Shown here: one piece after another, positions 32,720-41,760 of the stretch | Numbering within the stretch: position 1 is the first letter of the stretch | Layout: each line of letters begins with the position of its first letter | Origin: Fusibacter sp. A1 | GTDB taxonomy: Bacteria; Bacillota; Clostridia; Peptostreptococcales; Acidaminobacteraceae | Reading direction: 5' to 3' | DNA: 64,000 nucleotides | Assembly (NCBI RefSeq): GCF_004125825.1 | Contig: NZ_QQWI01000006.1 | Location: 248,001 to 312,000, forward strand | Program-made: the position numbers and the translations under genes | Notes under the pieces: generated by a model | Database searches by the model: none | Told to the model about the DNA's origin: nothing | Seen by the model: the letters and a program-made list of their open reading frames with translations, nothing else

Positions 32720-33883
32720 CTAATGGTTCAATAATTCCGCTGCATCAGGTAGGCCATAGCCGTAATACTCATCATATCCGGGATCGCCTAAATCCAATGA
32801 GCTAAGGGTCAATGCTTCTCTAAAATCGGATAGGGTGGCTGCCGGGTTTACCTGTTTGTAAAGTGTCGCTAAGCCCGCGATATGTGGCGAAGACATTGAT
32901 GTTCCGCTCATTGTCGCATAAACGCCGTCTTTATAGGTCGAATAAATGGCTACGCCAGGACCTACGACATCCACTTCAGGACCAAACGATGAGAAGTAGG
33001 CTAGGTTCTGAGATTCATTGATCGCACCTACAGCGATCGTCGAATCGTAAGCTCCAGGAAAATCGACCTCACTTCCATCATTGCCTGCGGCAGCGACAGT
33101 GATTATGCCTGCATTTTCAGCACGTGTAAGAACATCAGCAAGTGCACCGTAATCATAGTTGGTACCTAAGCTCATGTTGATGACATCCATATGGTTTAAG
33201 ATAGACCATTCTACGCCTCTGACAATATCAGATAGATAGCCTGATCCTCTCTTATTAAGAGCTTTGACCGCATACAACTCGGCATCATAAGCAACACCGA
33301 CAACTCCTAGATCGTTGTCCTTCGCTGCGATGATACCTGCCACATGTGTACCATGTCCATTATCGTCATCATAAGTTCCACGACTCATATAGGTGATACC
33401 GCCAACTACTTTTAGGTCTGGATGGTTCTTATCGATACCGGTATCGATCACTGCGACTTTGACACCGCTGCCGGTAGAGTCAGCCCATGCCTCTTGGGCT
33501 CCGACAGCAAGTACGCCCCAATCAATCACTTGACTGCTTGGCGGTTCTGCTGGAGGATCTTCACCACCAGGTTTACCTGGTTTATCTGGTTTTGGCAGGG
33601 CATTTACGATTCTATCCACTTCAATGCTTTTAATTCCCTTACCTTTAGTGATTTCGATGACCGCCCTTTGATTCGCATGAACCACAAAACCGTCAAGTAT
33701 GTCGAAAGATTCTACTCTAAGACCTGCTCTAGTAAGGGCTTCCATCGCCTGAGACATCTGGGCATGCTCTTCAAAAATGACGATCAGCCTGTTTGTGGCT
33801 TGATTGGATGCCGCATAGCCAGGAACCATTAGCGTTACAAGCAATAAGCAACTTGCCAGAAAAACAGCTAGATATTTTCTCAT
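32720..33883 (-). CDS. Secreted subtilisin-like serine protease (S8)
   Basis: Extracellular protease of 387 residues. It has a signal peptide (about 1-25, cleavage after GYAA), an inhibitor I9-type propeptide (about 30-97), and a Pro/Lys/Gly linker (PKPDKPGKPGGEDPPAEPP, about 97-115). The catalytic domain carries Asp147 (VIDTGID), His177 (NGHGTHVAGI), Asn in AAAGNDG and Ser329 (SGTSMSSPH). Length and order match the subtilisin prepro form. Likely a scavenging protease. Single gene with AGAGGAG before the ATG. Confidence 0.95.
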   Translation of the reverse strand: MRKYLAVFLASCLLLVTLMVPGYAASNQATNRLIVIFEEHAQMSQAMEALTRAGLRVESFDILDGFVVHANQRAVIEITKGKGIKSIEVDRIVNALPKPDKPGKPGGEDPPAEPPSSQVIDWGVLAVGAQEAWADSTGSGVKVAVIDTGIDKNHPDLKVVGGITYMSRGTYDDDNGHGTHVAGIIAAKDNDLGVVGVAYDAELYAVKALNKRGSGYLSDIVRGVEWSILNHMDVINMSLGTNYDYGALADVLTRAENAGIITVAAAGNDGSEVDFPGAYDSTIAVGAINESQNLAYFSSFGPEVDVVGPGVAIYSTYKDGVYATMSGTSMSSPHIAGLATLYKQVNPAATLSDFREALTLSSLDLGDPGYDEYYGYGLPDAAELLNH

Positions 33884-33991
33884 TTTGTCATCTCCTCTTC
33901 ATTGATCATCTGTAATTATGTATACCCATTTTATTGATAGTTATTCTCGTTAGGCCAAATTCATCGCTATTTCCCTAGGTGAAACTACTAC

Positions 33992-34024
33992 AAAAAAAGA
34001 ACACCGGTATCTATTCGATACCGG
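33992..34024 (-). terminator. Terminator overlapping the end of the isoprenoid-synthase-like gene
   Basis: CCGGTATC (34004-34011) and GATACCGG (34017-34024) with a 5-base loop, followed on the minus strand by a 7-T run (33998-33992). The upstream arm includes the stop codon. Confidence 0.9.
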
Positions 34025-35195
34025 CTGCCACTAGTTTTTTCAGTTGTCGATTAAAGGTCCTTTCAACTTTTTTATAGGTCCTACCTGAGAACATATTTGC
34101 TTTTTTGATTTTTCGGTATAGTGATCTGGAAAGATACCTCTTATTGTTCATCAGCGATGTATACACCAGAAGATTCAAACTTCGAGACATGATTTCCTTT
34201 AACGCCTTCTGATGATCCGTTTTCACGATCATGATCTCATGAAAGAACCGGTCGATCATATTCAGATATTTGAACACGCTTTCGTCAATCTTATGGTTTT
34301 GGACATTGAAGATCGTACTGTGTTTGCTTTTCTTGTCTTCTGACATATCTTGTAAGTCATCGGCCAGTTGAAGGAGAACACCATAGTAAAAAGAAAAGAC
34401 GGCCTCTTCGTCTGTAAGGTCTCCCCGCACCAGGTAAGCATCTGCGAGTACAGACGCCCCACCCTTATAAATGCTTATCTTCAGTAGATCCACCGAATAC
34501 GGTCCTTTGACATCCTGCTGACTGATGCTCAAGCCCTGTCCATCCAGTATCGCCAATAAGGCGGTTGTCACATGTGGGTATGCGGTGCGGTCGTAATCGC
34601 CTGTAATCATATCGATCATATCGAAAATTCTTTTTTCCTCATTCGTATGGTATTCCGCGGAGCCGGTTCTGATCTTTTCTCTGAATCTAAGATTGAACTC
34701 ATACTTTTCAGTTTTGGTTCTATTAGGACTATCCAGATAGTTGTCTGTAAGAGGATACAACATGCTATATGCGAACATCGAATTCGTCAGTTCCACTCGT
34801 CTATTCATATAAAGCTGCATGCTGTTCATCGTCCAGACATTTCTGAGCGCTTGAAATATGCCGTTTACATCCAGTTCAGGAGCAGTTTCTCTTGCCCGTC
34901 TGATAAAGGACCGCGAACATTCCAAATAGTCTTCGTCGAACAGGTGCTCCGCAGCCCATCTGCTTATTCCCATGGTTTCAATCATGAACTCCTTGCACGA
35001 CAACATGATCTGATCAAACTCGGCGCTTTTTTCAGCTGCCGGATGATATTCCGTAAGGTACTTAAGCAGCTCGGTTTTCAGGTCCATCAATTTCTTATCG
35101 TTCTTTTTATCATAGGCTGAGTCGAAGCACGGGTAGGTCAATCCACTGTTCCACCAGGACTCCTGTGCATGATTCACAAGCTCTTCTATCTTCAT
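34011..35195 (-). CDS. Class I isoprenoid synthase-like protein
   Basis: Helical protein of 394 residues (from ATG 35195, with TAGAGGTG upstream, rather than GTG 35204). DNYLD (151-155) and DDLQD (279-283, in LQLADDLQDMSED) are separated as the two aspartate-rich metal-binding motifs of polyprenyl synthases and terpene cyclases. LLKISIYKGGASVLADAYL is consistent with helix G/D contacts. I read it as a distant class I isoprenoid biosynthesis enzyme or terpenoid cyclase; product unknown. The gene is isolated: no prenyl donor gene adjoins it, although a geranylgeranyl-reductase-like gene is at 61979. Ordinary genes adjoin on both sides. Confidence 0.7.
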   Translation of the reverse strand: MKIEELVNHAQESWWNSGLTYPCFDSAYDKKNDKKLMDLKTELLKYLTEYHPAAEKSAEFDQIMLSCKEFMIETMGISRWAAEHLFDEDYLECSRSFIRRARETAPELDVNGIFQALRNVWTMNSMQLYMNRRVELTNSMFAYSMLYPLTDNYLDSPNRTKTEKYEFNLRFREKIRTGSAEYHTNEEKRIFDMIDMITGDYDRTAYPHVTTALLAILDGQGLSISQQDVKGPYSVDLLKISIYKGGASVLADAYLVRGDLTDEEAVFSFYYGVLLQLADDLQDMSEDKKSKHSTIFNVQNHKIDESVFKYLNMIDRFFHEIMIVKTDHQKALKEIMSRSLNLLVYTSLMNNKRYLSRSLYRKIKKANMFSGRTYKKVERTFNRQLKKLVAAGIE

Positions 35196-35291
35196 CACAA
35201 TCACCTCTACTTGATTTTAACATTATCTAACTTTTGTTTCATTAAGCGAACATTAGAGTTTCATTAACGAGATAGAAATGTACCTAAATGT

Positions 35292-35324
35292 AAAAAAATG
35301 CGACCATCAATTGAATGGACGCAT
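35292..35324 (-). terminator. Terminator of the PAP2/TPR-like operon
   Basis: ATGCGxCCAT and ATGGxCGCAT arms (35298-35307 and 35315-35324) around a 7-base loop, followed by a T run at 35298-35292 on the minus strand. Confidence 0.85.
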
Positions 35325-35331
35325 GTTGTGA

Positions 35332-35781
35332 CTAAAGTTGATCTAGTTCATTAAGAGTATATTCCTTGTCTTTAGGATCTTTGATTCCAGCGACAAGTTC
35401 TGTCGCTCTCTTTTTAAAGGATTCATAATCGGAAGTATTCCCCAGTACCTTATGTGCTTCTGCAATCGCCATATATGCAAAAACAATATCCCAGTCTTTG
35501 ATTGTGTATAGCTCACAGATTTTCAAGCAGGCGCTCGCATGTAACAGTGCCTGTTCACCCATACCTAAAATCGCATATACTTTTGATACCTGCCATTCAC
35601 CTCTTTCAAGGTTGACCGGTTCCCCAACCTTGCCCCATAAAAACCGTGAGGCATGAGCTGCATGAATCATATTTATGTTGTCGTCTTCTGTGCGATCTTC
35701 CTTATCGATATATTCCCAAACAAGATTGAAGCACGCCTTGGCCTGTTCGACCTGAAAATCATGAAATGCACTTTGTGGCAT
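35332..35781 (-). CDS. TPR-like helical protein, function unknown
   Basis: Hypothetical protein of 149 residues. Predicted all-helical, with tetratricopeptide-like stretches (GEWQVSKVYAILGMGEQALLHASACLKICE near 80-109 and DIVFAYMAIAEAHKVLGNTSDY after it), each split here for length. It may be a small protein-interaction scaffold. Second gene of an operon with the PAP2 phosphatase, 12 bases after its stop. I do not recognise a specific family. Confidence 0.7.
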   Translation of the reverse strand: MPQSAFHDFQVEQAKACFNLVWEYIDKEDRTEDDNINMIHAAHASRFLWGKVGEPVNLERGEWQVSKVYAILGMGEQALLHASACLKICELYTIKDWDIVFAYMAIAEAHKVLGNTSDYESFKKRATELVAGIKDPKDKEYTLNELDQL

Positions 35782-35793
35782 CTTCTACTCCTC

Positions 35794-36336
35794 CTACTTA
35801 TTAGATAACGAACGATTCAACCGATTGTAGAGCTTGATTGTGAGAATTGAGCATAGGCCACCAATAACAGCTCCAAAAATGATGTCTGTCGGATAATGGA
35901 CAAGCAAGTACACTCGAGAGAGTGAAATCAAACATGCCAGGACCCAAATAACCGTCCTATGTCTAGAAAGCATATATGACAACACTCCAGCCACTGCGAA
36001 TGACGATGTCGTATGACCTGATGGGAATGAATAGATCCCCTTAGGATAAATAAGCGGTACGATATCGGTGTGGGTGATAAAGGGTCTGGGTCTCAAAAAA
36101 CAATGCTTCAGTGTGACTTCTCCAACTAGAGTCGATAGAATAAGTGCGAACAGGGCAAGAAATCCCGCACTCCTTGTCTTCTTATCGATAAGCAACACTC
36201 CACAGATCAGCATCCATATCAATCCGCCGTTTCCAAGTGAAGTGATAGCAATCACAAGGTCGTTTAGCGGTTCATATTGGTGAAAATTTTTAAAAATCTC
36301 CAAAATTCCTAAATCCAGTCCCATGATCAATGCCAT
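35794..36336 (-). CDS. PAP2 family membrane phosphatase
   Basis: Integral membrane phosphatase of 180 residues. The three motifs of the family are present: KHCFLRPRPF (KxxxxxxRP), SFPSGHTTSS (PSGH), and SRVYLLVHYPTDII (SRxxxxxHxxxD). It probably dephosphorylates undecaprenyl pyrophosphate, phosphatidic acid or a similar lipid phosphate at the outer face. About five transmembrane segments. AAAAGGAG precedes the ATG. Confidence 0.93.
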   Translation of the reverse strand: MALIMGLDLGILEIFKNFHQYEPLNDLVIAITSLGNGGLIWMLICGVLLIDKKTRSAGFLALFALILSTLVGEVTLKHCFLRPRPFITHTDIVPLIYPKGIYSFPSGHTTSSFAVAGVLSYMLSRHRTVIWVLACLISLSRVYLLVHYPTDIIFGAVIGGLCSILTIKLYNRLNRSLSNK

Positions 36337-36387
36337 CTGCGATCTCCTTTTACAATACTTCTATTGTAGTGATAAGCATCGCACCTG

Positions 36388-37116
36388 TCAATTACTCAAA
36401 TCAGTTACTTGCGCGTCCTCAGGATAAGTGATGTCTTCTTCTTTCACCCTACCGAAGGCAAGGTCTTTGAAGTAGAACATCGTCTTGACATCACCAACTT
36501 TCGATTCCATTTTGATAATGAGTCCATACTCCTTCCATACGTAATAGGTCGCAGAAAATTCAGGACCGCTGTATTCGAAAACCAGGACCTCCTTGTCATC
36601 CAGTGTTTCCTCACCCTTGTAACGGATCTGAGAAAAAGTGGATTTATCGAGACTTGCGATATAGGTGAATGGATTTATCATCTCACCTGTGTCCTGATAA
36701 TCCATAAGCATGACAGAATTGGTTTCCTCAGTATAGATGCCCATCTTACCGGTTTCTTCGTTCACGAAAGTAATCATGCCCATCGTTTCAGTCTTATAGC
36801 TGCGCCCGATCGCCCAGTATTTCATACTCACTGTTTGCCCCATGTTGTCCATTACAAGTTCATAGTAATAATTGTCCGCCATGGCCGAACCCCCGAGTAC
36901 ACTTTCGAACTCTATTCCTGACACGCCGGGTTCATCGGATGTTTCCGAATCCTTTAGTACTTCGGTCTTGGCAACTGCTTCAGTTTCAGCTTCTTTCGCC
37001 ATTTTTTCTGACTGCGTATCGTTCTTGTCAATGCTGCTTACCTCACTCTTACACGCTGTGAGTAAGAAAACCGCGATTGCGATCAGCGTCCATAATTTCC
37101 ACTGTGATTTTTTCAT
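36388..37116 (-). CDS. Lipoprotein with LolA-like/DUF4412-like fold
   Basis: Secreted lipoprotein of 242 residues. The signal peptide ends in the lipobox LLTAC (Cys about 22). An acidic Ser/Thr/Glu-rich linker (about 25-70) precedes a beta-rich C-terminal domain (NYYYELVMDNMGQTVSMKYW ... KEYGLIIKME) that resembles LolA-type or DUF4412 lipid-binding folds. Function is unknown. Start at ATG 37116 with AAGGAG ten bases upstream; GTG at 37125 sits too close to that site. Single gene, divergent from hutG. Confidence 0.8.
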   Translation of the reverse strand: MKKSQWKLWTLIAIAVFLLTACKSEVSSIDKNDTQSEKMAKEAETEAVAKTEVLKDSETSDEPGVSGIEFESVLGGSAMADNYYYELVMDNMGQTVSMKYWAIGRSYKTETMGMITFVNEETGKMGIYTEETNSVMLMDYQDTGEMINPFTYIASLDKSTFSQIRYKGEETLDDKEVLVFEYSGPEFSATYYVWKEYGLIIKMESKVGDVKTMFYFKDLAFGRVKEEDITYPEDAQVTDLSN

Positions 37117-37234
37117 AATTCTCACACTCCTTCAACCTGCCCTCTTAAAAACTATATATCCAAAATGACAAATTTGAATCATGGTCTTTTGCGCTTTGTA
37201 GGGATACAGCCCATCAAATCTCTGATATACTATA

Positions 37235-37247
37235 GTTGAAAATCAAC
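37235..37247 (+). other. Small dyad in the hutG leader
   Basis: GTTGA-AAA-TCAAC just before the ribosome binding site of the ureohydrolase gene and after a TATACT at 37226-37231. Possibly a minor hairpin; no strong -35 was seen. Confidence 0.3.
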
Positions 37248-37267
37248 ACTTGATAGGAGATGAACTT

Positions 37268-38254
37268 ATGACGTATGTCAAACCAAGCCTATCCGACTGG
37301 AGCGGTCGAATGGACAGCACTACAAATTACGATGCCTTTAGGTGGCATCAATGTGTCAAGGCACTCGATTTAACTGCTGCACCGGAACAGCCGGCTGCAC
37401 TCAAAATAGGATTTATCGGATTTGAATGCGATAAGGGCATAAAGCTGAATAAAGGACGTGTCGGCGCAGCCCTTGGTCCAAAAATGATTAAGAAAGAGTT
37501 ATCCAACTTACCATGTCTGTTCTCGCAGGAACTTCAGCTTTATGATTGCGGAAGCATTCAAGCATTTAACCAGTCACTCGAATCACTTCAACAGGAACTC
37601 GCTGATCACGTGGGTGTCATGCTTGATCTCGGCATCTTCCCTATTGTCTTAGGTGGCGGCCACGAGCTCGCGCTTGGCCATTACAAAGGACTTAGGAGAA
37701 AGTATTCCGATTTGGGAATCATCAATCTGGATGCGCATCTGGACATGAGGCCCTACCACGAGACAGCCTCCTCCGGAACCATGTTCAGACAGATCGCCGA
37801 TATGAACCAAGCCAGCGGAGAGACTTTCAAGTACCTGTGTCTGGGTCTTCAAAAGCGTGGCAACACGATCGACTTATTGAAAACAGCTAAGGCGCTGGGT
37901 GCGGAGTTCACCTATGCTCGAGACATCATACATGGCAATTTTAGCGATACGCAAGAAAAAATCATAAAGTTCGCCCGTAAGAGCAAACATATCTATCTGA
38001 CCCTATGCACCGATGTCATCGCCTCTGCGTATGCCCCGGGAGTAAGCTCTGCACAACCCCTAGGCATCCATCCAGAGATCATTCTCGACTTGATCAAGTT
38101 TGTTATCCGTACAGATCGATTGATCGCATTCGATGTGGCCGAGGTCTCCCCGCGATTCGATCAGGACAACGTGACAGCGAACCTTGCGTGTACCTTCATT
38201 TTCGCCCTAGTGAACGAGCTTGCGGATTTAAACAACCTTTCGATTACAATCTAA
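37268..38254 (+). CDS. hutG: Formimidoylglutamase-like ureohydrolase
   Basis: Arginase-superfamily enzyme of 328 residues, expected to hydrolyse N-formimidoyl-glutamate to glutamate and formamide in histidine degradation. Family-specific start GRMD...RWHQCVKALD, GIKLNKGRVGAA, then metal motifs GGGHELALGH, NLDAHLDMRP, and LCTDVIASAYAPGVSS. In the last, the first Asp of the usual DxD is Cys, possibly a subgroup feature. AGGAG is eight bases before ATG 37268. No other hut gene lies in the window, so the substrate is inferred from sequence only. Confidence 0.82.
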   Translation: MTYVKPSLSDWSGRMDSTTNYDAFRWHQCVKALDLTAAPEQPAALKIGFIGFECDKGIKLNKGRVGAALGPKMIKKELSNLPCLFSQELQLYDCGSIQAFNQSLESLQQELADHVGVMLDLGIFPIVLGGGHELALGHYKGLRRKYSDLGIINLDAHLDMRPYHETASSGTMFRQIADMNQASGETFKYLCLGLQKRGNTIDLLKTAKALGAEFTYARDIIHGNFSDTQEKIIKFARKSKHIYLTLCTDVIASAYAPGVSSAQPLGIHPEIILDLIKFVIRTDRLIAFDVAEVSPRFDQDNVTANLACTFIFALVNELADLNNLSITI

Positions 38255-38309
38255 AAGACTGATGTCTACATGTTGTCCCCTTAGCAGGGGGCTTGTGGAC
38301 ATCAGTCTT
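38255..38309. terminator. Bidirectional terminator between hutG and the chemotaxis gene
   Basis: Arms AAGACTGATGTC (38255-38266) and GACATCAGTCTT (38298-38309), with a GC-rich inner hairpin CCCC/GGGG. It separates convergent genes. Confidence 0.85.
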
Positions 38310-38320
38310 CTTATTTAAAA

Positions 38321-40375
38321 CTATACGGTGAAGATTTTTATCTTATCATTGAGTTCAGCAGACAATGAGTTTAGGCGCTCGGCATTCTTAGCGACCTCCT
38401 CCACAGCTTTGGTCTGCTCATCCATCGAATGTTCCACTTCTTCAGTGGCTGCGGCAGTCTCTTCTGATACCGCTGAAATATTGTTTACACCCTCAATCAA
38501 TTTGTTTTTGCTGATAAACAGCTCATCAAGCTCCTTGGTCACTACTTCGATTTGGGCAGATATACTTTCGACCGAACCGAATATTTTGTCGAATGAATCA
38601 TTCACGTTTGTCAGGGACTCGTTTTGCTGTTCATTGATCTTGGCTACTTCATTCATCACAGAAACAGTTTCCTTACTTTCATTTTGAATCGCACTGATGA
38701 TGGTTCGGATTTCGTCGGCAGACTGACTGGAGCTTTCAGCTAGCTTTCTGATTTCCTCAGCGACGACTGCGAATCCCCGACCGGCTTCCCCAGCTCTTGC
38801 AGCCTCGATGGACGCGTTTAGGGCCAGCAAATTGGTCTGTTCGGAAATAGAAGTGATCGTCGCGATGATGTCTGTGATCGCATTTGCTTTTTTGTCTAGA
38901 TTGTAAACCGCTTCTTTGACCTTATTGTTGGATGCGTTGTTCGCATCTGACTTTTCTCTTAAGTCATCAATGGCGACAAGGCCTGATTTATTGACCTCCA
39001 TGGCGTATTCGGCGTTCTTTTTCATACTCGTCGAGTTATCCATCAAGGTGACGAACTTTTCATTGATTTCACCTGCGACTTCCGCTCCAAGTTCGGCATT
39101 TTCAGCGGTATCCTGAGTCCCTTTTGCAATTTCCTGTATGGTCAGTGCAACCTGGTCCACTGTCGCATTGGTCTCTTCTGACATGGAAGCCAAGTTACTC
39201 GCGGCATCCACCATATCCGATGCGACATGCTGAGCCTCTTTGATCAGTGACCTAACCGCTTCTGACATTCCGTTAAGACTTATCGCAAGCAGTTTTGTCT
39301 CATCATTTGTTTTCACTTCGACTAGGGTAGTAAAATCACCATTCTTGATTTTTTCAGTTGCTTCTACGATCTGGTTGATCGGTTTAGTGATTCTCTTACC
39401 AATGACTTGAGAGACAATCACCGAAATGACCACTCCGAATACAAGAACGATTAAAAGTACGTTGATGATGCTTCTAACGATACTCAGCACCTCTTTTTCA
39501 GGCACGGCAGAAGCAACGATCCATCCATTGTCCAGGTGAGAATATGCCGACAGTATATCGGTTCCGCTTCCGTCTTCATAATGCGTGAAGCCAGTCTCCT
39601 TACTGTTCATTTCATCCAGCAAAAGTTGATAATCACCCGTATCCAGTATGTTTTCTTCAAAAGCCAAATCCTTATGCACCATGGTTCGTCCATCAGGATG
39701 CATCAGGTAGAGATATCCGCTTTCAAAGAGTTCAACGCTTCCGAGCTTTAGGGCGATATCATCCAGATAAAGGTCCATCCCTGCAAGACCTATGGATTCG
39801 CCGTTGACGATAATTGGTTTAACATAGGAAGTGATGATTCCGCCAGCTTCTGAAACATAAGGGAATGTCCAAAGCGTCAACTGGCTATCGATAGGGTCGC
39901 TATACCAGGAGTTATAGTCCTTGTAATAGTCAACGCCGAATGAATCTTGAAGTTCAAAAACGTTCGAACCGTTATCGAGCATCCATATGTCCACTTCCTG
40001 GCCGAACTTCTCGACGTTGAAGTAGACATACACGGATTTAGTCAAACCGGTCCCTTCTCCGACTTTTTTTAGTCTTTTGGCAAGTTCTTTTTTGTAGTCC
40101 TGAAGGTACTGTTTGTCCCCCATCGCCATGCTGACATTCACATCGGCGATAATCTCACTTGCTATCACCGAAACAGCGGACTCGATATTTGAGAACGCCT
40201 GTTCGAATTCATTGACATTCGATCTGACGATCGTCGTGGCAAACTCCTTTGCCTCGTTTCCTACATTCTCATTAAGCAGGTAGACGACTGTACCTGAAAT
40301 CGTTCCTAGGATAATGAGATTGACCAGAATGATTGATAACATGATTTTTGTCGAGATCTTATACTTGATCTTCAT
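38321..40375 (-). CDS. Methyl-accepting chemotaxis protein with dCache-type sensor
   Basis: Membrane receptor of 684 residues: TM1 at about 9-31, an extracellular double-Cache ligand domain (about 35-295), TM2 (about 303-327), HAMP (about 328-380), and a cytoplasmic signalling domain with the hairpin tip [20 protein letters not shown]. It senses a small ligand outside and controls the CheA kinase; the ligand is not deducible. No che or flagellar genes are in the window. GGGGAGG before the ATG. Single gene. Confidence 0.95.
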   Translation of the reverse strand: MKIKYKISTKIMLSIILVNLIILGTISGTVVYLLNENVGNEAKEFATTIVRSNVNEFEQAFSNIESAVSVIASEIIADVNVSMAMGDKQYLQDYKKELAKRLKKVGEGTGLTKSVYVYFNVEKFGQEVDIWMLDNGSNVFELQDSFGVDYYKDYNSWYSDPIDSQLTLWTFPYVSEAGGIITSYVKPIIVNGESIGLAGMDLYLDDIALKLGSVELFESGYLYLMHPDGRTMVHKDLAFEENILDTGDYQLLLDEMNSKETGFTHYEDGSGTDILSAYSHLDNGWIVASAVPEKEVLSIVRSIINVLLIVLVFGVVISVIVSQVIGKRITKPINQIVEATEKIKNGDFTTLVEVKTNDETKLLAISLNGMSEAVRSLIKEAQHVASDMVDAASNLASMSEETNATVDQVALTIQEIAKGTQDTAENAELGAEVAGEINEKFVTLMDNSTSMKKNAEYAMEVNKSGLVAIDDLREKSDANNASNNKVKEAVYNLDKKANAITDIIATITSISEQTNLLALNASIEAARAGEAGRGFAVVAEEIRKLAESSSQSADEIRTIISAIQNESKETVSVMNEVAKINEQQNESLTNVNDSFDKIFGSVESISAQIEVVTKELDELFISKNKLIEGVNNISAVSEETAAATEEVEHSMDEQTKAVEEVAKNAERLNSLSAELNDKIKIFTV

Positions 40376-40461
40376 AGCAAACCTCCCCGTAAGCCATTAG
40401 CTTTTTTCTAAACTTATCTGAATACATACCCAGCTTTTGGATATCTGATTCAATTATATTT

Positions 40462-40530
40462 CTACTACTTGACATTATAGAGTAGTAGGTGTATGATATA
40501 ACCAAAGACTACTCTATATTGTTTAGTAGT
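40462..40530 (+). promoter_or_regulatory. Promoter and two inverted repeats controlling the padR gene
   Basis: TTGACA (40469-40474), 17-base spacer, TATGAT (40492-40497). CTACTAC/GTAGTAG (40462-40468 and 40482-40488) brackets the -35. A second copy ACTACT/AGTAGT (40508-40513 and 40525-40530) lies just after the start site. Repeated CTACT motifs on both sides of the promoter fit PadR autorepression. Confidence 0.8.
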
Positions 40531-40542
40531 GGAGGTGATAGG

Positions 40543-40869
40543 ATGGCTAGTCGCTCGCAGATGTTGAAGGGCTTGCTTGAAGGATGTATTCTCGAGATCA
40601 TTTCACATGGTGAGACCTATGGCTATGAGATTACGGAAAATCTCAATAGGTCCGGGTTTGCAGATTTGAACGAAGGTAGCGTATATCCTGTACTGATAAG
40701 GCTTCAAAACAAAGATTTGGTGACAAGTAAGTCTAAAGAGTCCCCTTTGGGACCAAGAAGAAAATATTTTTATATCACTGACAAGGGATTAGGATTTCTA
40801 GACAGTTTCAAAAGAGAATGGCAGGAGATCTCTGGTGTTGTGACTACGATACTAAAAGGTGGTGCTTAA
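40543..40869 (+). CDS. PadR family transcriptional regulator
   Basis: Repressor of 108 residues with a winged helix: LKGLLEGCILEIISHGETYGYEI (8-30; helix 1 and turn), LNEGSVYPVLIRLQNKDLV as the recognition helix and wing, and GPRRKYFYITDKG. Typical short PadR-s1 protein. ATG 40543 follows GGAGGTGATAGG; the earlier in-frame start at 40489 lies in the promoter. Its stop codon is one base before the start of the next gene, a membrane protein of unknown function that is likely its target. Confidence 0.93.
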   Translation: MASRSQMLKGLLEGCILEIISHGETYGYEITENLNRSGFADLNEGSVYPVLIRLQNKDLVTSKSKESPLGPRRKYFYITDKGLGFLDSFKREWQEISGVVTTILKGGA

Positions 40870-40870
40870 G

Positions 40871-41713
40871 ATGATGAGAACTGGAAGATATAAACTATTC
40901 ATGACTGTGGGACTGGCAGTCCTATTGATTGCTCAGGCGGTCGTTTTTATCGCAATCGGCCCTGAAATGACATCCGGGCTCTGGTTTCTGATGAGCGTGG
41001 TCATCATGCTCGCCATTCTTGCTGTCGGAATCGCTTTTGTAACGATAAAGAAAATCGAGCGTAGGATCGACAGCCTGCCCGATGGCTTTTCAAACGCTTT
41101 CATGGACGCAAATGAACTGATCGGTCTCAGTTCGATGACCAGAACCATGAAACAGGAAACCACTGCGATGATTCTTGAGATTTTCGAACATGCGGCTTTA
41201 CAGAACCGTACGGTTGAAGAGGTTACAGGCGGCGACCTTGAATCCTTTATGGAAGATTTCATCACGGCAGCCGGCGGCGATCCCATACCCCTATACTGGT
41301 TTTCCTATAGCTCACTACTATTTGTCGGTTACCTTCTGATGATAAAAATCTACAAGGTCGTACGCGTAGGCAACTTCAGTATGGACCATTTTAAAACTGA
41401 AACTCTCGATGTCGGAATCACACTCACGTACGCTCTTATCGCCTATCTGTTTTTCCCATGGCTGATGATCGTGATGAAAAAGGCTGCAAGAGAGCAGTGG
41501 CAAGGTCTAAAAAGACTGTACATCCTGTTTCCATTCATCGTGCCGATTGGGCTGCTGAGCCTGTTGATCGGAGTGAACAACGAACCCCTAAGAAGTTTTC
41601 TGGATCAGCCTCTCGATGTCTTTGGCAGTCCATATGGTTTTGTCATGGGTATCCTTGTCTTCATGGCTTGCATCCTTCTCATGAACTATTCCCGAAGAAA
41701 GCAACTCAAATAG
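40871..41713 (+). CDS. PadR-linked membrane protein of unknown function
   Basis: Protein of 280 residues with about five hydrophobic segments: two at the N-terminus (about 10-60), a pair at about 148-200 and two at the C-terminus (about 220-275). A soluble helical stretch lies between. No family is recognised. Start at ATG 40871 (or the next ATG), one base after the padR stop. PadR-membrane protein pairs often act in stress response or efflux; here that is inference from gene order. Confidence 0.75.
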   Translation: MMRTGRYKLFMTVGLAVLLIAQAVVFIAIGPEMTSGLWFLMSVVIMLAILAVGIAFVTIKKIERRIDSLPDGFSNAFMDANELIGLSSMTRTMKQETTAMILEIFEHAALQNRTVEEVTGGDLESFMEDFITAAGGDPIPLYWFSYSSLLFVGYLLMIKIYKVVRVGNFSMDHFKTETLDVGITLTYALIAYLFFPWLMIVMKKAAREQWQGLKRLYILFPFIVPIGLLSLLIGVNNEPLRSFLDQPLDVFGSPYGFVMGILVFMACILLMNYSRRKQLK

Positions 41714-41714
41714 C

Positions 41715-41745
41715 AATAGCGCCTAATGTTTAGGCGCTATTTTCA
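41715..41745 (+). terminator. Terminator after the PadR operon
   Basis: AATAGCGCCTAA (41715-41726) and TTAGGCGCTATT (41730-41741) with a TGT loop, followed by TTTC. It probably also serves the convergent response regulator gene. Confidence 0.9.
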
Positions 41746-41760
41746 TGTTTGACCGCTATT

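Noticed and set aside
34572..35120. 182-codon ORF antisense to the isoprenoid synthase-like gene
   Set aside because: No ribosome binding site or recognisable domain; shadow of the minus-strand gene.
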